From NCBI RefSeq assembly GCF_036711975.1, contig NC_091969.1, positions 2,232,001 to 2,296,000 on the forward strand: DNA of 64,000 nt. Direction: 5' to 3'. Source of the stretch: Onthophagus taurus (taxonomy: Eukaryota; Arthropoda; Insecta; Coleoptera; Scarabaeidae). Positions 1 through 11,300 of this stretch are shown one piece after another. Each line of letters opens with the position of its first letter. Position 1 is the first letter of the stretch. Both the position numbers and the translations under genes were made by a program. The notes below the pieces were generated by a model. It saw nothing but the letters and a program-made list of their open reading frames with translations. It was not told the DNA's origin and did no database searches.

Positions 1-90
1 CGATTTTCATGAGCGAGGTATCAAATTAAATGGTTTGATTCATGCTGCAAATAAACTTTTTCCAACGCCATCTTCAATTTCAAACGATTA

Positions 91-429
91 TCAACTTTTG
101 ATTTTTAAATTGCTAGGTATGTTTTTCTTCACGTTATTGGATAGAGGTTTTTTTCTGAATCCATTAACGTACAATACATCAACATTAATTGTAATTGCGG
201 CTTTACGCAATAAAACATCTTTAATCCTAGTTACAAAAACTTTAAATGTTAAATACTTATAACTACCAGGCAGACTATTAAAAAATTTTATTCCATAATA
301 TTTATAGGCGTTCCTAGATCTGGTCAGTCTCAACGCATCATGTCGGATGTCACCCCCCCTCCTAGTTTTGTAATTGTGAAAATCACCATTTTTTTTTAGT
401 TGACAATGAAGTAACATTGTATATTTCAA
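91..429 (-). pseudogene. Non-LTR retrotransposon RT, C-terminal fragment
   Basis: An open frame of about 110 codons resembles the tail that follows the reverse-transcriptase domain of jockey/CR1-type non-LTR elements: a stretch with HNYKTR, then LRLTRSRNAYKYYGIKFFNSLP, and a Lys/Arg-rich end. In the family this segment lies after the RT thumb. No catalytic RT motif is present and nothing upstream extends it in this window, so I read it as a 5'-truncated copy. It lies in the presumed intron to the left of the TMEM181 exons. The family assignment rests on this one block and is moderate. Confidence 0.5.
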
Positions 430-663
430 ACATTCAAAGATTTTTAAATTGCTAAACGAAGAGCGACAGTCTTCAGTATAGTTTAATTTGGCTATATTTC
501 TATTGACTCAATTACGCCTTTTGTATAGGATTTGTCAGTCTTCTTTATTTAATTTTGAAATCATAGCAGCTTTTCATGAGGGGCTTGTTTTTTAAGTAAA
601 TAAGCCTCACTTCTAAAATAAAAGTAGGCATTGCATTTTAATTGTTTTACCAATTGATAAGAT

Positions 664-975
664 AACTGTCATTCGTGCAATACATAATGGAGCGTGCTAG
701 ACGAAATTTAAATCGTGATGAATGTGTAACTTGGCGTGGCTCATACAACGGTCGGTAGGGTTTTGCAGAGATTTGTAGAGACCAACAATTATGCTAGACG
801 ACGTGACCAAGGCAGGCCATGAACTATAAATGCGGTGGAGGATCAATTTTTGATGCTTCGTTTTGCCTTGTAAGTTCTGATCGTCGTAACAGAAGGCCAG
901 TGACAGAATGTACAGAAGGCCAAATGAAAGATATTCCACATGTAACATTCGAGAAACCACATTATACGTGTTAAA
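664..975 (+). pseudogene. Tc1-like transposase N-terminal remnant
   Basis: Read across several frames, the plus strand gives blocks typical of the second helix-turn-helix and linker of Tc1 transposases: VGRVLQRFVETNNYARR, then RDQGRP, then an AVEDQFLMLRFAL-like block. Stops and frame changes interrupt them and there is no DDE domain, so this is a decayed fragment. It lies in the same presumed TMEM181 intron. Confidence 0.5.
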
Positions 976-1523
976 GCACATATATTTTACATGATTTTGT
1001 TTATTTTTAGTTTTCGTTTATTTCCTACAATTCATTTAAGTCAAACTTATTGTTATTATCGAAATAATTCTGTTTATGTATTCTATTTTTAATATGTTTT
1101 ACAAAATGTATGATAATTTTGACTTTAATTATAATAAATCGAAATATATAAACGGTGCGTTAATTTTGCGGTTAAGTGTATTTAAACGTACCTGTATATG
1201 GAAGTCGTCTGTATCAGTTGAGTGTAGACCACTCCACTTAATTAAATGAAATAATTAGTGATTCATGTTTATCACTTACATCTATTTAAGAAAAAGATGA
1301 GTAAAATGACATACTTTGGTTGCAATGTAATCCATTTTTGCCTCCTTTTTGTACTTCTGTTGCTCCATTAATTTTACATAACTAATCACAGAAAATCAAA
1401 AAGAAATTTATGAATTAAAATATGAACATTTTACTTACTCGATTTAGAAAATGTGTTATTTTACACATCTCCTTTTTTACGTTGATTATTTAAATAAATC
1501 AGTGCCATTATGTTTTGTTTTAG
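976..1523 (+). other. AT-rich intronic sequence upstream of the TMEM181 exon
   Basis: I see no coding signal here. The stretch ends in the T-rich acceptor at 1517-1523 (TTTTAG) that precedes the first TMEM181 exon in the window. The earlier exons of that gene must lie to the left of position 1. Confidence 0.5.
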
Positions 1524-2037
1524 ACATTAAAAGTAATCTTTTTTACATTTTGCGGAATTTACATCGCCTATTTACTATTGTTACTACTAAGAGCTTATAG
1601 TGAATTAAGATCAATGCCATTTTTCGATATGAGATTAAAATTTTTGACACTACTAATGTTGGTGGTTTTATCGATAAGCTTAACAATAACAGTTTTAAGA
1701 TTTGGAATCGGAGTTTTGGAAGATAACTTCGTCGCCCAATTGTCCACCCATTACAACAGTTCTGTTCAATTCATGTCTTTTTACGGTTTATTAAATTTCT
1801 ACGTTTACGCCATGACCTATGTTTATTCTCCAAATACTAAAACCATTCAAGGTAAACATTAAAAATCTCATTTTGTAATCGATTGATTTAAAAAAAATCG
1901 TTTTAGAATCAATTATAACTAAAGATAACCCAACCTTTTCGATGATTAATGATTCCGACGAAGATGTTATTTATGGTTCCGAAGATGAAAGTAGAAGGCC
2001 GTTGAATAGGGCAAGAAATGACGATGACAGTGATTGA
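1524..2037 (+). CDS. TMEM181: TMEM181 homologue, last two coding exons
   Basis: These are the 3' exons of a multi-pass membrane protein of the TMEM181 (GPR178) family. Exon 1 (1524-1851) runs in one open frame from a TTTTAG acceptor to a GT donor at 1852. It encodes several hydrophobic helices, with the family-typical RLKFLTLL, DNFVAQLSTHY and FYGLLNFYVYAM blocks. Exon 2 starts at 1907 after TTTTAG and joins in frame. It encodes the cytoplasmic tail, including FSMINDSDEDVIYGS, a stretch nearly invariant in animal TMEM181, and ends Asp-Asp-Asp-Ser-Asp at a TGA (2035-2037). The intron is 55 bp. The upstream part of the gene is outside the window. TMEM181 is a Golgi/plasma-membrane protein of uncertain function, known in mammals as a host factor for a bacterial toxin. 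It converges tail to tail on the YTHDC2 gene. Confidence 0.85.
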
Positions 2038-2158
2038 ATTAAAATAAGAAATGGTGCCAAGAAGGGGGCTTTTTGGTGAAGTTCTTTTTCTACTTTCGCT
2101 ATTTTAGATAATATGTAGTGTTTTAAGTAAGTCGAAATGAACTGTAAACAATTATCAT

Positions 2159-2198
2159 AATAAATAAGTGTTATTGTAATTTAAATTGGCGAAATAAA
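2159..2198 (+). terminator. Likely TMEM181 polyadenylation signals
   Basis: Two AATAAA hexamers (2159-2164 and 2193-2198) lie 120-160 bp after the TMEM181 stop and before the satellite array. Which one is used cannot be told from sequence. Confidence 0.45.
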
Positions 2199-2365
2199 CA
2201 AACGTAATTGTTTTTATGCTTTTTTTTAATGGAAGACTACAACAATCAATAGAAGATAATTAACTGTAATAATGGAAAATTTGCTCTTTTAATGCCTAAC
2301 TGACTTAGAAGTTGGAAGTAAAAGACTCTAAACAAGAAAATTTGTCCCACATAAAATGCAACATG

Positions 2366-4252
2366 TCTGAATGTTTCTAGTTCTAATGTTAGTTCTAGTG
2401 ACAGTGGTAGGTAGCGCTAGTTAACATGAGATATCACTATGTTGCATATTTTTATTGAAATAAAACTAGAACTCACAGTAGACCTAGAACTAGAATCATC
2501 CGGGTTTAGCCGTCTTGAGAGACATGCGGCTAAATCCGAATGTTTCTAGTTCTAGGTCTAGTGTTAGCTTTAGTATTGTACTAGCACTATCACTAGAACT
2601 AACACAAGACCTAGAACTAGAATCATTCGGGTTTAGCCGTCTTGAGAGACGTGCGGCTAAACCCAAATGTTTCTAGTTCTAAGTCTAGTGTTAGTTCTAG
2701 CATTACACTATCACTGGAACTAACACAAGACATAGAACTAGAATCATTCGGGTTTAGCCGTCTTGAGAGACGTGCGGCTAAACCCGAATGTTTCTAGTTT
2801 TCGATCTAGTTTTAGTTCTAGTATTGCACTATCACTATCACTAGAACTAACACAAGACCTGGAGCTAGAATCGTTCGGGTTTAGCAGTCTTGAGAAACGT
2901 GCGACTAAACCCGAATGTTTCTAGTTCTAAGTTTAATGTTAGTTCTAGCATTCCACTATCACTAAAACTAACAAAAGACCTAGAACTAGAATCATTCGGG
3001 TTTAGCCGTCTTGACAGACGTGCGACTAAATCCGAATGTTTCTAGTTCTCGGTCTAGTGTTAGTTCTAGTATTGCACTAGCACTATCGCTAGAACTAGCA
3101 CAAGACCTAGAACTAGAATCGTTCGGGTTTAGCCGTCTTGAGAGACGTGCGATTAAACCAGAATGTTGCTAGTTCTCGGTCTAGTGTTAGTTTTAGTTTT
3201 ACACTAGTACTGTCACTAGAACTCACACACAAGACCTAGAACTAAAATCATTCGGGTTTAGCTGTCTTGAGAGACGTGCGGCTAAACCCGATACTTTCTA
3301 GTTCTAGGTCTAATGTTAGTTCTAGTTTTACACTATCATTAGAACTAATACAAGACCTAGAACTAGAATCATTCGGGTTTAGCCGTCTTGAGAGACGTGC
3401 GGCTAAATCCGAATGTTTTTAGTTCTGGGTGAAGTGTTAGTTCTAGTATTGCACTAGCATTATCACTAGAACTAACACAAGATCTGGAACTAGAATTATT
3501 CGGGTTTAGCCGTCTTGAGAGACGTGCGACTAAACCCGAATGTTTCTAGTTCTAAGTCTAGTGTTAGTTCTAGCATTCCACTATCACTAAAACTAACACA
3601 AGACCTATAACTAGAATCATTCGGGCATAGCCGTCTTAAGAGACGAGCGGCTAAATCCGAATGTTCCTAGTTCTCGGTCTAGTGTTAGTTCTAGTATTGC
3701 ACTAGCACTATCACTAGAACTAACACAAGATCTGGAACTAGAATTATTCGGGTTTAGCCGTCTTGAGAGACGTGCGACTAAACCCGAATGTTTCTAGTTC
3801 TAAGTCTAGTGTTAGTTCTAGCATTCCACTATCACTAAAACTAACACAAGACCTATAACTAGAATCATTCGGGCATAGCCGTCTTAAGAGACGAGCGGCT
3901 AAATCCGAGTGTTCCTAGTTCTCGGTCTAGTGTTTGTTCTAGTATTGCACTAGCACTATCACTAGAACTAACACAAGACCTGGAACTAGAATCATTCGGG
4001 TTTAGCCGTCTTGAGAGACGTGCGGCTAAATCCGAATGTTTCTAGTTCTCGGTCTAGTGTTAGTTCTAGTATTGCACTAGCACTATTACTAGAACTAACA
4101 CAAGACCTAGAATCATTCGGGTTTAGCCGTCTTGAAAGACGTGCGGCTAAACCCGAATGTTTCTAGTTCTAGTATTTCACTATCACTAGAACTAACACAA
4201 GACCTAGAACTAGAATCATTCGGGTTTAGCCGTCTTGAGAGACGTGCGGCTC
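2366..4252. repeat. Satellite array of ~124-bp palindromic units (about 15)
   Basis: A motif close to CGGGTTTAGCCGTCTTGAGA recurs about fifteen times (near 2502, 2629, 2750, 2876, 2998, 3124, 3253, 3373, 3501, 3622, 3749, 3870, 3997, 4117 and 4220). Spacing tends to alternate between about 121 and about 127 bp. Each unit has two nested inverted repeats: one stem from ATTCGGGTTTAGCCG and its complement around a TCTTGAGAGACGTG loop, and one from CTAGTTCTAGGTCTAGTG and its complement around a central GCACTAGC. Two subtypes alternate (central TATTGCACTAGC versus CATTCCACTATC), giving a dimer of about 248 bp; the dimer beginning near 3481 is almost exactly repeated near 3729. Open frames inside are artefacts of the repeat. 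The array lies between the convergent TMEM181 and YTHDC2 genes. Confidence 0.9.
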
Positions 4253-5302
4253 ACCTTTTTCCAAGTAAAACTTTTCTTATGCAAAACTACCCAATGGCAC
4301 AGTGCAAGCATATAGTAGCTTCGTAACTATGGTTACTGCATTCATATATTGCGCGTTATATGAAATTCCCAGTAGGGAATTGCAAAAATTACTGACTCAG
4401 AAAATGGTTGTTATAGTTATAGACATTATGTAACTGACGTCTGCTAACAGAAAGTGATTTAATATGAAGTTAAGTGCTTCAAATTGTTTCAAGTATGTTT
4501 CAAAGTTTTCACACACTAAAAGGTAATTGAGGAGATTAATTACTGTAATATTTGATATCTTGTGTACCTGTAAACACTTATAAAGGAAATTTTATTAAAT
4601 ATGATAAATTTTTTTAAGTAAGAAATTAGTTTTTATCAGAAAGTATTTTTTAATCAATAAATAAACCCTAATAAAACATAAAAGTCATTTTTTAATAGTT
4701 AATTCAACAAACAACAAAAATTACCACTGATGATTATTTCTTCTTCCTCTCCATCCACCTCTCCAACGTGGTTTCTTATAACCTCCACTCCTTCTTTCAG
4801 GAAACTCTGAAAAAATCACCCAAAAAAGAAAACATATTAGTTAAGCAACTGGAGTTTTAAGAAAACTTAATACTTACAAGAAAGTAATAACATTAATTAA
4901 CGTTAATACTAAATTAATTCTAACTTACCTGTAACTTCTTAATAAATAAATTAATCTTCTTATTTCATAATCGGATGTGGATAATGGTGCGGAGATGATG
5001 TGGCATGATCAGGATTTAACACATTAATAAACACATTTACAATACGACATAAACTACATGCACAAAAAAAAATGCAAAAAAATTAAGTTAAAAATAATTA
5101 AACCGTAACAATTATTAAGCTAACATAGAAAAGGATAATTTATTAAAATGTTTTTTGTTAAAGGAACTGTACGAACATCGTAGATAAATAATTTTAAAAG
5201 AAATGCGATCAAAATGAGAAAATTCTAAAAGAAGTGTTTGGAAAAAAGAATATTGTTCGGATAAGATGAGGTAATAAAAAAGATTTACTTTAAAAATTAT
5301 TC
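4253..5302. other. Intergenic or 3'-UTR sequence, no protein recognised
   Basis: AT-rich sequence downstream of the YTHDC2 stop. It contains two credible minus-strand splice signals (donor CAG|GTAAGTT at 4929/4928; acceptor TTTTTTCAG ending at 4807), described in the next entry. Nothing else is recognised. Confidence 0.4.
4721..4806 (-). other. Candidate alternative 3' exon, Arg/Gly-rich reading
   Basis: After a T-rich acceptor (minus strand, ending near 4807), one frame is open for about 27 codons to a TAA at 4721-4723. It reads as an RG-rich tail containing GGYKKPRWRGGWRGRR. A strong donor (CAG|GTAAGTT at 4929/4928) lies 120 bp upstream on the same strand, so spliced transcripts probably cross here. 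The main YTHDC2 frame stops earlier, at 5303, so this could be a spliced 3' UTR, an alternative C-terminus or chance. I could not find an upstream exon that joins in frame with certainty. Confidence 0.25.
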
Positions 5303-8300
5303 TTAAATATCAAGACCCCTAAACAAAATTGGACGTGCGAAAACGTTAGGTTGATCGTTACGTTCCATCATCAACGTGGCTATTTTTATGCCAATCTCCC
5401 TACTAATTTGATACCCATCCACGAAGTAATTGATCCCATTTGGAAAAAATCCCCTAAAATTATTTAAACAATAAAAAATTATCAATATATTTAATAGGAA
5501 ACTCACCTGATTTGATCGTATGTAACTCCTTGTGTACTTAACCAATTAATTTTGGCAGGTGTGTTATATTGACCGTCATTAGTAGACATTAATTGGGCTA
5601 AAGCTTGAAATTCCGAAGTTCCTAGAACGTTGTATAGAAGAAAAGTCTTTTGATTTTCCTAGGTTACAAAAAAAAAAAAAAATTAATTAATAAATGAAAT
5701 CAAATTTAATTATATATACCAAGAAGCTCCTAAAAACCTTCCGCTCAGTTTGCGGGGCGAAATTCCAAATTCCTTGCGATAAACTAATCATGATATTGCT
5801 CAATTCCAATGGACGGATAACATAAAATATCGACGACGGACCAAAACGATATACTGGTCCTATAGTCGCTGTCATATCAATCAACACATTCGTTGGAATA
5901 CCAAAACGGCGATGATCACTAAAAACACCATCTTGAGATGTGCTTGGAACGTTTGCTCCATTCCCGCTGGTATGACTCAATTCAGGCTGTTTTGAATGTG
6001 GTCCGCAACCTTGTCGTTTAGAAGAACCAGTTTTCAAACAAGGTTGGTATTGTTTCGAACTACCACTTTGATGATCATGATTATCATCAGCATCATTTGG
6101 AATTCCATTAAAATTTCTTTTAAGAACCTGCTGATTCCTTTCAACATTATCACCGAAATTAGGTTCCATATTTGGATCGAAGTCGTTCGATGATTCGCCG
6201 TTTGTGTTAAAATGCAAATATCCATTGCTTCCTGGTGGGAGTCGTGGCCTTTTTCCAAATTCAAACGGTTGAACAAGATTAAAATAAGACTCTTCGATTA
6301 CAAGAACATAATTAAAAAGTCCGAGAAGATCCGTTTCGAATTTTGTAGTTTTAGCAGATGGTTGCGTGACGTGACGTTGAATCATGTCGTTTAAAGCAAG
6401 TCGAAATTTCCACACTACATCGCCACCCAAGTTCACATTTAAAGAATCATCGATTTCCATTATTGACGATTCCGGATCAAATCGCAAAGTTGAACCAGCG
6501 GTTAAAACAATCTAATTTTTAAATAGAAAAAGTTGTTTTAGTTCTATTTGGGTGTCTAATACCAATAATTAGCTTACAGTTAATGGAGTAACAGCAGTAA
6601 CTCCTTTTAAATTGCACAAATTCCCAAGTTTTGACATTTCATCAAAAACAAACCATAATCCTGATGAGTATTCCATGGTTCCTCGAAGACACGAAGTCGA
6701 ATGCATTAAAACCCTCTTTTCATTTCTATCAAATAATAATTTATTAAATTATTTAATTTATTATTTAATAGGCTCACTTTCATATGAAATGTACCACCCA
6801 CTAAAATTTGAACTACAACTTTGAAACTTCGGTAAAATAATGCCTTATTATCAACTAAAAAACGATGAAAGTTTCCGCCGAAAAAACTCAACTTTCAATA
6901 TTTTCTTCCTAGTACTGTAAGTTAATTTGATTGTCAAACTGCCAAGTAGACGCCTTGCAATGCTCCCAATGCGACGTCGGTCGTCGATTTTGGTATCAAA
7001 GAGGTGGGTCTCTTACTCCGAAATTGGGAGAAGGATGAATCGGGACCACACTACAGTTGCTCAGATATGGATTTTATGATCAGAAGAAGGTATTCAGAGG
7101 CGCCGTCTTGCTGGAAGACCCGCCCGAAGAAACAACGAACGTGAAGACCGACTCCTTAGGCGGATGGCTACCAGGGATCGATTTTAAACAACAAGGTCAA
7201 TTGCTGTGGATTGGACGAGAGCTTTGAAGGGACACTTGTCGATTTCAACTGTTTACAGAAGAATTTCTTCCTTTGGGCTTCATTCATACCGTCCTTACCA
7301 TCGGCTTCCATTAACACCTCCCTATAAAGCAGCCAGACTTGCATGGTGTCAAAAACGGCAAGGGTGGGTTCATCAATTGGAATGACATCATCTTCAGTGA
7401 TGAATCAAGGTTTTGTTTATGGATGAATGATAGTAGTAGAAGGATGCGACATCGAGGGGAAAAACGGCATTTGGAGTTCGTTCAAAGACGCCACACAGCC
7501 TTAACACCTGGGGTTATAGTTTGGGGGCTGATATGTGCTGGACGTGGGTGTTTGCCCACTACACCGTATATATACTATGAGCGTAACCGTATCGACACAT
7601 GCAAAAAAATATTCTTTGTATGAATTATCATGAGACAATGTCCACTGGACCGTTCCGGCACCGACTAACGCCGTACCGTGCCATGCCCGACCCGACAGCA
7701 ATTCCCAGGGAGGAATATTTTGCAGGTGCCGAAACGTTCGGTGCACGGCACGCACCGATGTGCATAGGCTGCCCAACCGCGTGGTTACGCAAACATCTGT
7801 TTTACTATTCCTTTCGCGCTAGAACACTGCAGCAGGTTCAGCAGGTTGTTAAATATGGTGGACGAAAAACTAATGAAATGTGTTCGTAAATACGAATTTT
7901 TATATAACTTTCAACATCCAAAATTGATATGGATACTCAAAGGAAAGAGAGAGCCTGGAAGGAAATTTGAAATGATGACATTCGAAAGTACTGAAAAATT
8001 TTCTTCATCATCAATTAAGTGTCTAAATAATGTCCAGTATTCTCCCTCAGCTTTTCGTTCTTTTAGAGCATCGTGAATCCAATACCGTCGTCGCTGTTTT
8101 TGCGTTACTTTAGCAAGACTGAGGACGCCATATATGGCAAGTGAGACTACTGATTTACTTTATACTGTGACTAAACGAGATCCGAACGGGGCATCTACAG
8201 TTTGCATACACGGGCATAATACGCGTGGCATACGGGCATATATATGACGCGTTCCTGTTATGGTCCTAGTATGGAACGGTGTAGTGGGCAAAGACCTTTA

Positions 8301-11300
8301 CATGTCGTTACATCGACAACGTTCTGGAACCGGTGTTAGTACCTTTCATGAAGACGTTGCAGAATGCCACACAACAGGATAATGCAAGACCCCATACTGC
8401 TGTAGTTAAAAAGAAGGTTCCTGGAACAGGTTGGATTACAGATTTTGCCCTGGCCTGTAAGGTCATCGGAATTGTCGCCAATTGAACATGTCTGGGATAT
8501 GATGGGTTGGCGACTAAGACAAGTACCCAGGCCTCCTGAGAATCTGGATGACCTTCGACACAATCTAGAGTTTGCATGGAACGAGATACCCCAGGAGAAC
8601 ATCGACCACTTAAGAGCGGAAATTCTTTTTATGGAAATCTTTTTTCCATAAAAAGTTGCCTGAACATCTTAAGAATGTGATAGGAAAATTTTAAGGCGAA
8701 ATTCTAAGTACTTCCGTTAAAATAGCGTTTTTCCCTACTACTATACATATGAACCACGGGACTCACGCGTGATTAAAGTAACTCACGCATGATCACGTGA
8801 TCAAAAAAATCGATTATTTTTATAGCAATATCTTGTTTAACCTCTTGATTCTATGAAGTTTTAATTTCAAATGATTTAAATTGTAAAAGTTATAAACCTT
8901 TAACAAGTACGTTATAGATAACAATCTACAAGTCTTCCCGGTTTTTATAACTCCGTCTCTTTACTTCTGTGGGAATAAAACGGGATTATCACTAAGAGCC
9001 ACATTAAGGAACACACCTTTATTGCAAATTGTAGAGAAATAATAGGTTTAAAATAATTTTAGTTTCAACGAATTTAAATTCGATCGAAAAAATACGAAAA
9101 AAAGGAAAAGTTATAAATGGACGGATAACGACTTGGAGCGTAATAATATAATTTTTAATGGCCAAGTAGATGAAAATGATAACGATATAAGTGCTTTGGA
9201 GTTATTTTCACTTTTCTTTGATGATGAAATACTGGATCTAATAGTAATCGAAAGTAATGGTTATGCAAATCAGAAGAATCACCACTTAAGAATAGAGAAA
9301 ACAGAAATAAAAGCATTTATACGTGTACTATTACTCAGTGGATACATGCAAGTACCAAGAAGGAGAATGTACTGGGAGTATGAAAGAGACAAAATGTCAA
9401 AATGTGTTGGTGTCTAAAGCAATAAGTCGAAATAATTTTGAATATATTATGTCCCATTTTCATCTTGCAGATACTACTAAAATAGAAGCAAGAGACAAAT
9501 TCGCAAAGGTGAGGCCTTTATTCCAACATCTGAATAAAAATTTTTTAGAAAATAGTATATGCATTGCATTGATGAAGCCATGGTACCATACTTTGAAGTT
9601 GAGAGACACAGGCACCATTCGTGAAAACAGTATACCAGCTAATCCTCTGATGGATTCTAAAAAAATTAAGAAAGAGCCAAGGGGATGCTACGATTATAAA
9701 AATGTTGATGTCCAAAATATAATTGTTGTAAAATGGCATGACAATAGTATTGTCACTTTATGTTTAAATTCAGCAGGGGTGAATCCAATTCATTCTGCAA
9801 AAAGATTTTCTCGAAAAGAAAAGAAAATTATTCGGGTAACATTTAGTCAATTTATACAACGCCAATATGGGAGGTGTCGACAGATATGATCAAAATTTGA
9901 GCCTTTATCGTATATACCGTATTTTCTCGAATCTTATCCGCACTCGAATCTAATCCGCACCCCGATTTTAAAAATGCATAGTGGTAAAAAAATTTAGTTT
10001 GCGAATGTAATCCGCATCTTTCTTTGAGCAATTCGACAACACCAAAACGATGCGATGCTTGTTGTTAACCATAAATATAATTTTTTCCGTTGACTGACGC
10101 TGATGCACCTAAAGAAACCTTGCTTACGACGAGTTTTTATTAGACTAGACTTTAAATTTACCAAGCCAGAAAAAATTGGAAAATAAATATAATTTTAAAA
10201 ATAAATAGTAATGCCTAGCACGAATTCCGTTCATATACTGCCCTAGTAGTAGCTCGAACGTGGTGTGTGCTTAATTAATAATTATACATATAATAGGGTA
10301 ATTATAAAAAAATGTAGCAAAAATCTAAAAGGTTCTTCTATACAGCAAAGTTTAAAGAGATGTTATTAAGTTAGCGTTAAGGAAATCGAAAAGCTGGTAC
10401 AATTTTTGCTGATAACGAGAGTAACGTTGCAGCTGTTGCGGAAAGACCAGGTAGCTATTGGAGACTGTGAGGCATCGTGCAAAAAATTTACCGGGCCAAA
10501 GAAGAGACGATTTCATGAAATTGACGAGGCAGTTTTCTAGTTCTCTCAAGAAAAACGAAAAGAGGGACTAAAGAATTTTTAATACTAGCTCCCAAAAGCG
10601 CCTAATGATTTTCAAGAAAATTTCAATTTGTCTCAAACTGTAAATGTCAACAAAATGGTAGTATATCTGGATATGCCACCCAACTACACACTGGAAAGAA
10701 GAGGTGTGTGGGAAATTTCTTTATAAACGAATGGTTGCGAAAAATTGCGCATCACATTGATGCTAGCAGTAACAAGTGATAGGGAAAAATTGCTGACATT
10801 ACTACTATTGAGAAAAAAACCATTCTGAAATCTGAAAGACTTCCCGAATGAGGTCCTAGTTAGGGCACAACAAAAAGGATGGATAATTGAAAAGCTGATG
10901 ATGGAATGATTAAGACAAGTATGGAGTCGTAGACCAGGAAGATTATTAAATAAGGATATTAATTAATCATAGATGATTGCCCTTGGTTTAGACTTCTTGT
11001 CACAATAATAATACCTGGTGGAATAACATCCATACTACAACCTGTGTATGTATATGTATATTAACAAACTCGAGAATTAACAAAACCGGGAGCAATTAAA
11101 GGAGCTTCTGAACTTGTTCAGTGAGTGTAGGCGACATGGAAAACGATCCCTGAAAACAATATTATAACATCATTTAAGAAGTTTTGTATAATCCGAAGAT
11201 GACGTAATATGGGAAGAAAATGATACATAAAAATGTAAATATCGTTCTAAAACCCTTAATAAAGTGTTATTGTTATAATGTGATTTTATTTTACTATTTT

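Noticed and set aside
2366..4252. CRISPR-like array of repeated palindromes
   Set aside because: Repeat and spacer both recur, units are 120+ bp, and the context is a eukaryotic intergenic region; it is a satellite.
4132..4326. 64-codon open frame
   Set aside because: Lies in the last satellite units; the frame is a by-product of the repeat.
5303..6720. Separate unknown gene at 5303-6720
   Set aside because: First looked independent, but phase and OB-fold/YTH similarity show these are the last exons of YTHDC2 across the long intron.
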